This document shows positions 1-6,556 of a stretch of DNA of 6,576 nucleotides, piece by piece. Location of the stretch: positions 1-6,576 of the forward strand of contig DBOI01000146.1 in the NCBI GenBank assembly GCA_002299245.1. The letters are read 5' to 3'. The DNA comes from Hydrogenovibrio sp. UBA650. GTDB lineage: Bacteria > Pseudomonadota > Gammaproteobacteria > Thiomicrospirales > Thiomicrospiraceae. The notes beneath the pieces were generated by a model. It saw nothing but the letters and a program-made list of their open reading frames with translations. It was not told the DNA's origin and searched no databases. Made by a program: the position numbers and the translations under genes. Position 1 is the stretch's first letter. Each line of letters opens with the position of its first letter.

Positions 1-416
1 AAGAACAGCCTGATAGTCCTTATGCCTGGGCAGCAGCACTGTTACATGCTACATATAAGTATCGTTCTGGTGATGTTGATGAAGCAATAAACAACCTGAA
101 CTGGGTAACCGAAAAATCAACAGATAAGGCAATACAGGTTACTGCTCATTTGCGACTGGCCAGAGTTTACCTTGAACAAGAAAAGTATACTGATGCCGAT
201 GCCCAATTGAAGACAATTAATAGTAAAAATTTAAATCCATCTGAACAAGGTAATGCGGATTATGTTGCTGCTATGCTGGCCTTAGTTCAAGAAGATAAAG
301 TTCAGGCTCACAAACTGTTTACTAAAGTTGTCGATAACCCTCAGACAGAGAAAAATCTGAGTTCACTGGCGCAAATGCAATTGAATGACTTAGCCGATGT
401 TGAAGTTAAACAATAG
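1..416 (+). CDS. yfgM: YfgM-like periplasmic TPR protein, 5'-truncated (ancillary Sec translocon subunit)
   Basis: This is the C-terminal part of a YfgM-family protein. The frame is open from the window edge (first complete codon at base 3) to TAA at 414-416, giving 137 residues; the N-terminal membrane anchor expected in this family lies outside the window. The visible part is all alpha-helical in character with TPR-like pairs, for example a helix with AWAAALLHATYKYRSGDVDEA and a following AHLRLARVYLEQEKYTDAD segment. The end (SSLAQMQLNDLA) resembles the C-terminal end of E. coli YfgM as I remember it. In E. coli, YfgM (about 206 aa) is anchored in the inner membrane, associates with SecYEG and the chaperone PpiD, and helps hand over secreted proteins in the periplasm. 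Synteny with bamB and der 33 and about 1,375 nt downstream strongly supports the call. An internal TTG at 150 is not a plausible start, since the coding frame and TPR pattern continue upstream of it. Confidence 0.85.
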   Translation, partial: EQPDSPYAWAAALLHATYKYRSGDVDEAINNLNWVTEKSTDKAIQVTAHLRLARVYLEQEKYTDADAQLKTINSKNLNPSEQGNADYVAAMLALVQEDKVQAHKLFTKVVDNPQTEKNLSSLAQMQLNDLADVEVKQ

Positions 417-449
417 TATTCTGCTCACTAGATAAGTTGATATAAGATA

Positions 450-1718
450 ATGAAAAGACCACTACAGCTAATTTTGTTTTTAACAGGCCTGAACTTTTTA
501 TTGGTTGGTTGTTCAACCACTAAGCCAATAGAAGAACCATACATGGCTCCAATGGAGTCAGATTACTCACTAGCTAAAAACTGGCAAGTTAAGCTTGAAC
601 AGATGCCAAGTCGTGATACAGAGGGTCTGTTTTTTGCTGAGAATGGTGACAATCTATACGTTGCTACAGAGACTGGACACTTAGCATTTTTACAAAAAAG
701 TAATAAATCTCGCTGGGTTGATCAGGTTAGGTGGCAGATTAAACTTGATTCAGCGATTACTGCTGGCCCAACTTTCCTTGATAACCAACTTTTTTTAGGC
801 ACTTCGAAAGGTCAGTTGATTGCAGTATCAGCTGTCGATGGTTCCTATCTATGGCAGAGCCAACTTTCTTCAGAAGTTCTAGGTCGTCCAGTGATTGCCG
901 ACCGTAAGATTTTTACTCGTACTGTTGATGGCAAAGTATATGCACTGAATTTGAAAACAGGTAAGCAGCTTTGGGTCGCTGAACATCAGATTCCAAGTTT
1001 ATCGCTGCGCGGTTCTCCGGAAGTGGTCTATCAAGATGGCACTGTCTATGTAGGATGGGAATCCGGAATTGTTCAAGCACTGGCTGCCAAATCGGGTGCT
1101 TTGTTGTGGGAAGTAAGAGTAGCCGTGCCTAGAGGTAGAACTGACCTTGAACGTATAGTCGATGTGCAAGCTAAGCTTATTTATCATGATAATCGTCTGT
1201 TTGTTCTAGGCTATAACGGTAAATTGGTTTCTATCAACCCGACAAATGGCCAGTTTTATTTTGTAAAAGATCTCTCGGGATACCGAGATTTTGTAGTCGA
1301 TAATAACCAGCTTTATATGGTAGATGATACTGATACACTCCATGCTTTTGACATCAATAATGGTGTAAATATTTGGAAACAATCACTTTTCAAAAATCGC
1401 CTGATTGGGGACTTGGTTGACGCCAAAGATGAGATTCTGGCAGTTGACTCCTGGGGCTATCTACACTGGATAGATAAAGTGCAAGGGGTTGAAGTTGCTC
1501 GCGTTAAGCACAGTAATGAATACGGTGATGGTAATCGAATCGCTCGAGTCATGTCTGATGATGATCGCCTTTATTTACTCGATGAAGAGGGCGTGATCAC
1601 CAGTTATACTGTGGCTTTATCAAACCTTAAGAAATTTAAAATGGAATTCGCGGAAGATGTCTCTGACAAGCCTGAAGAAGAGGGCAAATCTTGGTGGCAA
1701 AACCTCTGGCCATTCTAG
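450..1718 (+). CDS. bamB: BamB, outer-membrane lipoprotein of the beta-barrel assembly machine
   Basis: BamB is the beta-propeller lipoprotein that binds BamA and helps insert outer-membrane beta-barrel proteins. The 422-residue product starts with a lipoprotein signal peptide: basic K2-R3, a hydrophobic stretch, and lipobox LVGC with Cys21 as the lipidated residue. Ser22 at +2 is not an inner-membrane retention signal, so outer-membrane sorting is expected. The body (about 45-388) shows repeated PQQ/propeller strands such as GSYLWQSQL, GKQLWVAEH, GALLWEVRV and GVNIWKQSL. The segment SLSLRGS (183-189) matches the BamA-contacting loop of E. coli BamB (L192, L194, R195 there). The start is fixed by the signal peptide, although the upstream sequence has no clear Shine-Dalgarno. 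It lies 33 nt after yfgM and 73 nt before der, probably co-transcribed. Oddities: at 422 aa it is longer than E. coli BamB (392 aa), with about 34 extra C-terminal residues ending SWWQNLWPF, and the E. coli DVD motif reads D238-V-Q240. Confidence 0.95.
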   Translation: MKRPLQLILFLTGLNFLLVGCSTTKPIEEPYMAPMESDYSLAKNWQVKLEQMPSRDTEGLFFAENGDNLYVATETGHLAFLQKSNKSRWVDQVRWQIKLDSAITAGPTFLDNQLFLGTSKGQLIAVSAVDGSYLWQSQLSSEVLGRPVIADRKIFTRTVDGKVYALNLKTGKQLWVAEHQIPSLSLRGSPEVVYQDGTVYVGWESGIVQALAAKSGALLWEVRVAVPRGRTDLERIVDVQAKLIYHDNRLFVLGYNGKLVSINPTNGQFYFVKDLSGYRDFVVDNNQLYMVDDTDTLHAFDINNGVNIWKQSLFKNRLIGDLVDAKDEILAVDSWGYLHWIDKVQGVEVARVKHSNEYGDGNRIARVMSDDDRLYLLDEEGVITSYTVALSNLKKFKMEFAEDVSDKPEEEGKSWWQNLWPF

Positions 1719-1746
1719 GCAAGTAAGTCCTGGTTCCTATTCTCAC

Positions 1747-1775
1747 AGGCCTGTTAAATTAAAAATGGCAGGCCT
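1747..1775 (+). other. Hairpin in the bamB-der gap
   Basis: AGGCCTG at 1747-1753 pairs perfectly with CAGGCCT at 1769-1775, giving a 7-bp GC-rich stem and a 15-nt AT-rich loop, 16 nt before the der start. The left arm sits inside its own 10-bp palindrome, ACAGGCCTGT (1745-1754). No T run follows, so it is not an intrinsic terminator. It could be an RNA processing or stability element that sets der expression relative to bamB; this is inference. The pairing itself is certain from the bases; a function is not. Confidence 0.45.
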
Positions 1776-1791
1776 CAAATAAGCTAATACC

Positions 1792-3225
1792 ATGAGTAAA
1801 CCTGTAATTGCACTGGTGGGAAGACCTAATGTAGGTAAATCCACTCTATTTAACCGTTTAACTAGAACCCGAGATGCCATAGTGGCAGATTATCCTGGGT
1901 TGACCCGCGATCGCCAGTACGGAACTGGAAGGGTTGGAAAATCACCATATATTATTGTCGATACCGGTGGATTAAGTGGTGAAGTTGAAGGCGTTGATCC
2001 TCTAATGGCTGGTCAGGTTCGCAGTGCAATAGATGATGCTGATGCAATCATTTTTCTAGTAGATGGGCGCCAAGGCTTGATTCCCTCTGATGAAGTTATT
2101 GGCAACTACCTACGCCAGTTTGATAAGCCTGTTCAAGTTTTGGTTAATAAATCTGAAGGTGCTGATACCTCGGTTATCTCAGCAGAATTCTTTCAGTTGG
2201 GGCTCGGTGAGCCATATGCAATATCATCTGCGCACGGTGATAATGTTAAGCAGGCTATGGATGATGTATTAGACCGAATTCCAAATTCTGACGAAGATGA
2301 TGAAATGGAACTGGATGACCATCCTGGGGTTCGAGTTGCTGTAATTGGGCGTCCAAATGTCGGTAAATCAACCCTTATCAATAGGATGATAGGCGAAGAG
2401 CGAGTGGTTGCCTTTGATATGCCGGGCACGACTCGAGATAGTATCTTTGTGCCGTTTGAACGTAATGGCAAAGAGTACACTCTAATCGATACTGCAGGGG
2501 TCAGGCGCCGTAAAAATATCAAAGAGAGTATCGAGAAGTTTTCCATTGTAAAAGCCATGGAGGCCATGGAAGACTCCCATGTGGTGATTCTTCTGATTGA
2601 TGGTTCTGAAGGTTTAACTGATCAAGACTTGACCTTATTGGGTCTGGCAATTGAATCAGGTAGAGGCCTGGTGATTGCAGTTAACAAATGGGATAACCTC
2701 AGCAAGGATCAGCGTGATTGGGTTAAAAATGAACTGAGTTTCAGGCTTCAATTTGCAGACTATGCCAAGCAACACATTATCTCCGCCCTTCATGGTACAG
2801 GTGTTGGTGACTTGTTTAAAACCATCAATGCTGTACATCAGGCAGCCTTTAAACGAGTTTCTACTTCAGATCTAAACAGAGTTCTTGAGCAGGCGGTGTT
2901 GGAGCATCAGCCACCGATGATTGCTGGTAGAAGAGTTAAGCTACGCTATGCCCATTTAGGTGGTTTGAATCCTCCAAGAGTGATTATTCATGGTAATCAG
3001 GTTAATAAACTCTCTGCCGCTTATACTAAATATTTAACCAATGTCTTCCGCAAAGCATTTAAGTGGGTCGGAACGCCAGTGACGATTGAATACAAAGCCA
3101 CAGAAAACCCTTTTGAAGGCCGCAAGAATAAGATGAAGCACCGTCAGACGGCAAAAGATGAGAAGTCGGCTATGAAGGCTAAGATTAAGAAGAAAAAGAA
3201 AACTCAGCAGAAACGACGCACTTAA
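1792..3225 (+). CDS. der: Der (EngA), tandem-GTPase ribosome assembly factor
   Basis: Der is an essential GTPase that acts in late assembly of the 50S ribosomal subunit. The 477-residue protein has the full family layout. GTPase domain 1 has G1 GRPNVGKS (10-17), G3 DTGG (57-60), G4 NKSE (119-122) and G5 around SSAHG (145-149). An acidic linker (about 166-176, SDEDDEMELDD) follows. GTPase domain 2 has G1 GRPNVGKS (186-193), the GTTRD switch (212-216), G3 DTAG (233-236), G4 NKWD (298-301) and G5 SALHG (331-335). A KH-like domain covers about 355-440, and a very basic tail (443-477, with K466-K470 all lysine) probably binds rRNA. The ATG start fits the conserved N-terminus, which reaches G1 within ten residues, but no good Shine-Dalgarno precedes it; a hairpin lies just upstream. 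It is last in the yfgM-bamB-der unit. The one notable change is Glu122 where most GTPases have the guanine-binding Asp of NKxD. Confidence 0.98.
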   Translation: MSKPVIALVGRPNVGKSTLFNRLTRTRDAIVADYPGLTRDRQYGTGRVGKSPYIIVDTGGLSGEVEGVDPLMAGQVRSAIDDADAIIFLVDGRQGLIPSDEVIGNYLRQFDKPVQVLVNKSEGADTSVISAEFFQLGLGEPYAISSAHGDNVKQAMDDVLDRIPNSDEDDEMELDDHPGVRVAVIGRPNVGKSTLINRMIGEERVVAFDMPGTTRDSIFVPFERNGKEYTLIDTAGVRRRKNIKESIEKFSIVKAMEAMEDSHVVILLIDGSEGLTDQDLTLLGLAIESGRGLVIAVNKWDNLSKDQRDWVKNELSFRLQFADYAKQHIISALHGTGVGDLFKTINAVHQAAFKRVSTSDLNRVLEQAVLEHQPPMIAGRRVKLRYAHLGGLNPPRVIIHGNQVNKLSAAYTKYLTNVFRKAFKWVGTPVTIEYKATENPFEGRKNKMKHRQTAKDEKSAMKAKIKKKKKTQQKRRT

Positions 3226-3267
3226 TTAATAGTCTAAGTATAAGATTAAAATTGCTGTTTCAGAAAT

Positions 3268-3297
3268 AAAAAAACGCCCGATAAAGGGCGTTTTTTT
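3268..3297. terminator. Bidirectional intrinsic terminator between der and the porin gene
   Basis: A7-CGCCC (3268-3279), loop GATAAA (3280-3285), then GGGCG-T7 (3286-3297) form a perfect 12-bp stem with a GC core of 5 bp. On the + strand the hairpin ends in seven T residues, 43 nt or so after the der stop. Read on the - strand the same element also gives a GC stem followed by seven T residues, 21 nt after the porin stop. It is therefore expected to end both convergent transcripts. Confidence 0.93.
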
Positions 3298-3317
3298 ATA
3301 CTTGGTTACAAGATTAA

Positions 3318-4664
3318 TTAGAACTTGTAAACACCGATCAGGCGAGTGTGCCCCATGGTTAGATCTAGATTGTTAAAGCCATCGTACTCACTAACTCTTT
3401 GAGCATGAGTAACCTTGACCATGGTCTTTTTGATTGGTTTCCAGATGACTGCAAAATTCAGCTCTGTCGCATCAGTTTCAGAGGTGACACCTGCTGAACC
3501 AGGGATTGCAGGAATGCTTCCGTTGCCTGTTCTAGGTAGAGAGTCAGATTGACCATAGTTAGCGTAGCCACCTTTAACCGTTAGCTTTTTATTGATTGCA
3601 TAGCGGGCTCCAACCTTATAGGCGGTAACATTTTCACGATACTCATTACGCGAGAACTGTGAGCTTGTATAGCCAGGGTCACCACTGAAGACGTTAAACA
3701 TTCCGGTGTCTCCAGAACTTTGGTTCATAGCAACAAAAGCTCCCCATTTTTTATTGCCGACAGCGGCTTTAATACCAAACATATTAAAGTCGATATCGTT
3801 TGCAAGTTCATCACCAACCTCAGACTGAGTCAGGTACTGACCACTCAACTTAAGCTTTTTACCTTTTAATGGTGTTACGTGAGTTCCTTCAAGATACATA
3901 GCATTGTAAATATCGTGTGCGTAGTAATCCCAGAAAGAGATGTTTAGAGTCTTAGAAGGTTTATAAGTTGCGTTGATAACAGTTAAGCCAGATGTGTCAT
4001 CCGCACCTAAACCAAGAGCAACTTCAGAGATGCGATGAAATTCGGCTTGTGGAACTTTATTAGGACTCACATTTGTTCCAGCTGTTCCTGTTCCTTCACC
4101 AATTAGACTGAATTCAGTAGCCGTTCTAGCTCCTTGCGACATTTCGGTAAGATGAGCAATGCCAATTCCTATTGATTTGGTAGGTTTAAAGTTGGCGCCA
4201 ATTACAGTATGGAAATCCCCTAGAGTACTTTCAGCGGCGGTTGTAAGAGGTGATTTAAAATTCTTACGACCTGCATAAATATTGGTGTTGTTAATTTTGT
4301 AGTCTAGATTTAGTTCACTTAAATCCGCTTTCATTGTGCCGTCGCCGTTAACTAACATACCGCGAGCTTTTCTTTCTGCGTTATGATCAGTTTCATCAAA
4401 TAGATCGCCAACCGCAAAGAATCCCATGCCAAGTTTGAAGCCACTGACTCTTGGTGAGTCGTAATTTAATTTAAAAAGAATTGATTGGCCGTTGTTAGCA
4501 TCGTAACCATTATCCTTGCCGTCAACTACATGATGCAGTTTAACCATTCCGCTAAACTTCCCGTCTTCAGAAGTTTGTTTTTTTTGGTGGTGATTTGCTA
4601 ATGCTGAGTTACTGATAAGAGCTAGTGATGAAGCACCGATAATGGTGCGAATAAGAACACTCAT
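3318..4664 (-). CDS. OprD-like outer-membrane porin
   Basis: The predicted product is a secreted 448-residue outer-membrane beta-barrel. I chose the ATG at 4664 because it begins a classic signal peptide (R6, hydrophobic TIIGASSLALISNS, cleavage after ALA at 21-23, mature protein starting NHHQKK) and because AAGGA lies 6 nt upstream; a longer reading from 4727 would put 21 basic residues before the signal peptide and has no ribosome binding site. The mature chain shows alternating polar/apolar strands, Gly/Asn/Asp-rich turns and a C-terminal Phe (IGVYKF), the usual Bam recognition signal. IYAGRKNFKSPL (129-140), followed by a strand with DFHTVIGANFK, and the FSGDPGYTSSQFSRN loop (326-340) recall OprD/Opr-family porins, which pass small carboxylates, amino acids and related solutes. 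Length fits that family (about 420-450 aa). The family call is by pattern memory; another general porin family is possible. The gene lies downstream of dld on the same strand, which hints at lactate or other carboxylate uptake, not shown by sequence alone. Confidence 0.75.
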   Translation of the reverse strand: MSVLIRTIIGASSLALISNSALANHHQKKQTSEDGKFSGMVKLHHVVDGKDNGYDANNGQSILFKLNYDSPRVSGFKLGMGFFAVGDLFDETDHNAERKARGMLVNGDGTMKADLSELNLDYKINNTNIYAGRKNFKSPLTTAAESTLGDFHTVIGANFKPTKSIGIGIAHLTEMSQGARTATEFSLIGEGTGTAGTNVSPNKVPQAEFHRISEVALGLGADDTSGLTVINATYKPSKTLNISFWDYYAHDIYNAMYLEGTHVTPLKGKKLKLSGQYLTQSEVGDELANDIDFNMFGIKAAVGNKKWGAFVAMNQSSGDTGMFNVFSGDPGYTSSQFSRNEYRENVTAYKVGARYAINKKLTVKGGYANYGQSDSLPRTGNGSIPAIPGSAGVTSETDATELNFAVIWKPIKKTMVKVTHAQRVSEYDGFNNLDLTMGHTRLIGVYKF

Positions 4665-4670
4665 AAAGAT

Positions 4671-4675
4671 TCCTT
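4671..4675 (-). promoter_or_regulatory. Ribosome binding site of the porin gene
   Basis: AAGGA on the - strand, separated by 6 nt from the ATG at 4664. It decides the start: the two tandem ATGs further upstream (4727 and 4724) have no purine-rich element before them. Confidence 0.85.
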
Positions 4676-4713
4676 GTATTTTGTAATATATTTTATGAAT
4701 AAGGAAGTTACGT

Positions 4714-4749
4714 ATTTTAGCCATCATAAATGTGATTTTGCAGTAATTA
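4714..4749 (-). promoter_or_regulatory. Possible promoter/operator region of the porin gene
   Basis: Between the dld terminator and the porin ribosome binding site the - strand carries TAAAAT (4719-4714), a possible -10 box about 50 nt before the start codon; no good -35 box stands 16-18 nt upstream. At that distance, 4728-4736 on the + strand reads AAATGTGAT, a perfect left half of the CRP/Vfr consensus, but the right half (to 4749) does not match TCACATTT well. A promoter is expected here because the porin follows a terminator; the exact boxes are uncertain. Confidence 0.25.
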
Positions 4750-4772
4750 CGTTGGTTTCAGGCTTGCAAAAC

Positions 4773-4804
4773 AAAAAATGTTGCATAATAGCAACACTTT
4801 TTTT
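4773..4804 (-). terminator. Intrinsic terminator after dld
   Basis: On the - strand TGTTGC and GCAACA form a 6-bp stem around the loop TATTAT (4796-4779), followed at once by six T residues (4778-4773) and preceded by an A run (4804-4798). It begins about 40 nt past the dld stop. The stem is shorter and less GC-rich than the one after der, so some readthrough into the porin gene is possible. On the + strand it also resembles a weak terminator, with T7 after one unpaired C. Confidence 0.75.
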
Positions 4805-4844
4805 AAAGTTTTATGAGTTTTGAATAGTCGTTAAATGGGATTAT

Positions 4845-6545
4845 TTACTGATGATTTTTGTTCTTACTCATTTTTCCGACTCCTGGGTTGAAGCTGTTGG
4901 TTGGATCAAGTTTTTTGTAGAACTCTTTTACATTTTCATCGGCTTCATATTGATGCCCAAAGTTGTGTTCGGCAGGAAGTTTGGCGCCTTTTTCTTGCAT
5001 ATACTTAAGCATTAATTTCTTAAGTTCTGCTTTGTCTTCGCCTTTTTTCACCAGGTAGTTTTGGTGGAAGACATTGCACATAAAGTGACCATAGTGCATG
5101 GTGCCATATAATTTGTCAGAAACTTCTTTCGGTAGTTTCTCTACCCAGTCAAAGTCATTGCGGCGCATAGCAACATCCAAAGGCAAAATTCCTTCTACAG
5201 TGTCTTTGTGCATCAAGGCAAAACGACCTGCGGCTCCCCCGGCTGCAAAGCGATGCAGAAGGGCTTTTTTACCTTCTTTTTCAGTACACTTGAAATAGGC
5301 GCTATTGATGTCTTCCGGCCATTTTTCTTTCAGATAGTCTTCCGCTTCCTGAATACCAGCATCACTGGTACAAAGAATCATGTGATACTCAAACTGGTCT
5401 CTGAAATCGAGCATTCTTTGAGGTAAGTGCTGTGGGAACAGGCGGCTAATAAACTGTAGAGTTCTATCTGGTATTGAGCTCGATAGCAGCGGAATACGTT
5501 TAAGCAGATTCTCCACCCAGGCTTTCATAGCAAAAAACTGCGGCATTTTGCTGGTACCCATGTACTGAATTGCCAGGAAGGTATCTTTGCCGTATTTCTC
5601 AGTAATTTTGAAGATATCGCGATGGAGATACTCTGCCATATCAGGCAGTTCTTTGAAGTTTGAAAGAACATCTTTTCGTAACTCAGCAAACTTCTCAGGA
5701 TCATTAGTACCAAGATAGAAAACCTGTTCCTGTTTTGGCTTGGCAAAAGTATCGGTTCTCACCGCAAATACCGCAAGCTTACCTGCACAGCCACTGGCTT
5801 CAAACAGGCGTCTCTGGTCGGCATTGAAGCGCGCTGGAATATCAGAGTCGATATCTCTAATCCAATCAGCGTATTCAGTGTCAGAAGCCATACCAACATC
5901 TTGGCGAATCTGTGCAGGGTCAAAATTCCCCTGCTCAACATTATTTAGAATCTCTTCCGGCGTTTCTCCCAGGCCGTCGATACCCAAGTGGTTTACTAAC
6001 TGTAGCTTGCCGTTTTCATCAATTTGCCCAAATAATGCCAACTCTGTATAAGCAGGAGCTCGCTTACAGAGTGCGCCCCCAGAATTATTGGCAATCCCGC
6101 CAATAACTGATGCTCCGATCTGAGATGAACCAATTACTGAGTGAGGGTCACGATCAATTTTGTTAAGTTTTTCTTCTAGGCTGTGTAGGCTTGATCCAGA
6201 CAAACTAATGGCTTGAGTTCCATCGTTAATTAAATGGATATTGTTAATTGCTAGAGTATTAATTATGACTACTTCACGATCATAGTCTTCACCGCTTGGA
6301 GCAGAGCCTTCTGTTAAGCCGGTTTTGGCTGCCTGAACAACCATAATTGCGTCAGCTTTAACACAGGCTTCAATAACCTGCCAAAGTTCCCATAGAGTTT
6401 GCGGAAAGACAACCGCTAAGGCTTTACCGCTTCCTGAACGAAAGCCAGAGCGGTAATAGGCGGTTTTGGTTTGATCCGTTAGTACCTTTTTGGCACCGAC
6501 AATATTTTTAAAATCTTGGATTAAATTGTAACTATATTGTGTCAT
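4845..6545 (-). CDS. dld: Dld, quinone-dependent D-lactate dehydrogenase (FAD, membrane-associated)
   Basis: Dld oxidises D-lactate to pyruvate at the inner face of the cytoplasmic membrane and passes electrons through FAD to the quinone pool. The 566-residue product matches E. coli Dld (571 aa) nearly end to end as I recall it. The N-terminal FAD-binding (PCMH/VAO-type) domain contains QAAKTGLTEGSAPSG (71-85), DYDREVVI (88-94), HSVIGSSQIGASVIGG (135-150), NNSGG (153-157) and PAYTELALF (164-172). SGCAGKLAVFAVR (251-263) and HRDIFKITEKYGKDTF (308-323) follow. A basic/hydrophobic membrane-binding segment lies at about 335-390. The C-terminal cap has LHRFAAGGAAGRF (430-442), YGHFMCNVFHQNY (485-497), PAEHNFGH (524-531) and DPTNSFNPGVGK (547-558). 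The start is firm: an in-frame TAG lies at 6557-6555 on this strand, and AGAGAA (6556-6551) stands 5 nt before the ATG. Compared with E. coli, K74 and E79 replace Asn and Gly in the FAD loop, and one Gly is inserted in HLGIDGLGE. This is not the NAD-dependent fermentative LdhA. Confidence 0.97.
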   Translation of the reverse strand: MTQYSYNLIQDFKNIVGAKKVLTDQTKTAYYRSGFRSGSGKALAVVFPQTLWELWQVIEACVKADAIMVVQAAKTGLTEGSAPSGEDYDREVVIINTLAINNIHLINDGTQAISLSGSSLHSLEEKLNKIDRDPHSVIGSSQIGASVIGGIANNSGGALCKRAPAYTELALFGQIDENGKLQLVNHLGIDGLGETPEEILNNVEQGNFDPAQIRQDVGMASDTEYADWIRDIDSDIPARFNADQRRLFEASGCAGKLAVFAVRTDTFAKPKQEQVFYLGTNDPEKFAELRKDVLSNFKELPDMAEYLHRDIFKITEKYGKDTFLAIQYMGTSKMPQFFAMKAWVENLLKRIPLLSSSIPDRTLQFISRLFPQHLPQRMLDFRDQFEYHMILCTSDAGIQEAEDYLKEKWPEDINSAYFKCTEKEGKKALLHRFAAGGAAGRFALMHKDTVEGILPLDVAMRRNDFDWVEKLPKEVSDKLYGTMHYGHFMCNVFHQNYLVKKGEDKAELKKLMLKYMQEKGAKLPAEHNFGHQYEADENVKEFYKKLDPTNSFNPGVGKMSKNKNHQ

Positions 6546-6550
6546 TGCGG

Positions 6551-6556
6551 TTCTCT
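6551..6556 (-). promoter_or_regulatory. Ribosome binding site of dld
   Basis: AGAGAA on the - strand lies 5 nt before the ATG at 6545 and just after the in-frame TAG at 6557-6555, so no earlier in-frame start is possible close by. Only 31 nt of upstream DNA is present, too little to judge the dld promoter or an LldR-type operator. Confidence 0.6.

Noticed and set aside
1745..1754. ACAGGCCTGT palindrome as a repressor operator
   Set aside because: It lies inside an apparent operon and is already explained as the left arm of a hairpin; I recognise no regulator with this site and see no second full copy.
2193..2567. 124-codon open frame on the - strand inside der
   Set aside because: It lies fully antisense to a strongly conserved gene, its Ser/Arg/Ile-rich product looks like a reverse reading of GTPase codons, and it has no recognisable domain.
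4665..4727. Longer N-terminus of the porin starting at the tandem ATGs at 4727/4724
   Set aside because: It would put about 21 basic residues in front of a complete signal peptide, has no ribosome binding site, and would overlap the likely promoter region; the ATG at 4664 has AAGGA at good spacing.
4765..4785. Alternative hairpin TGCAA/TTGCA that would compete with the dld terminator, suggesting a riboswitch-like switch
   Set aside because: The stem is only 5 bp with an 11-nt A-rich loop, and on the - strand it would form after the terminator stem has already been made; it is not convincing as a regulatory switch.
5740..6106. Open frames on the + strand antisense to dld
   Set aside because: They sit within the highly conserved dld coding region and give low-complexity, Ser/Cys/Pro-rich translations with no family resemblance, so they are shadows of the codon pattern.
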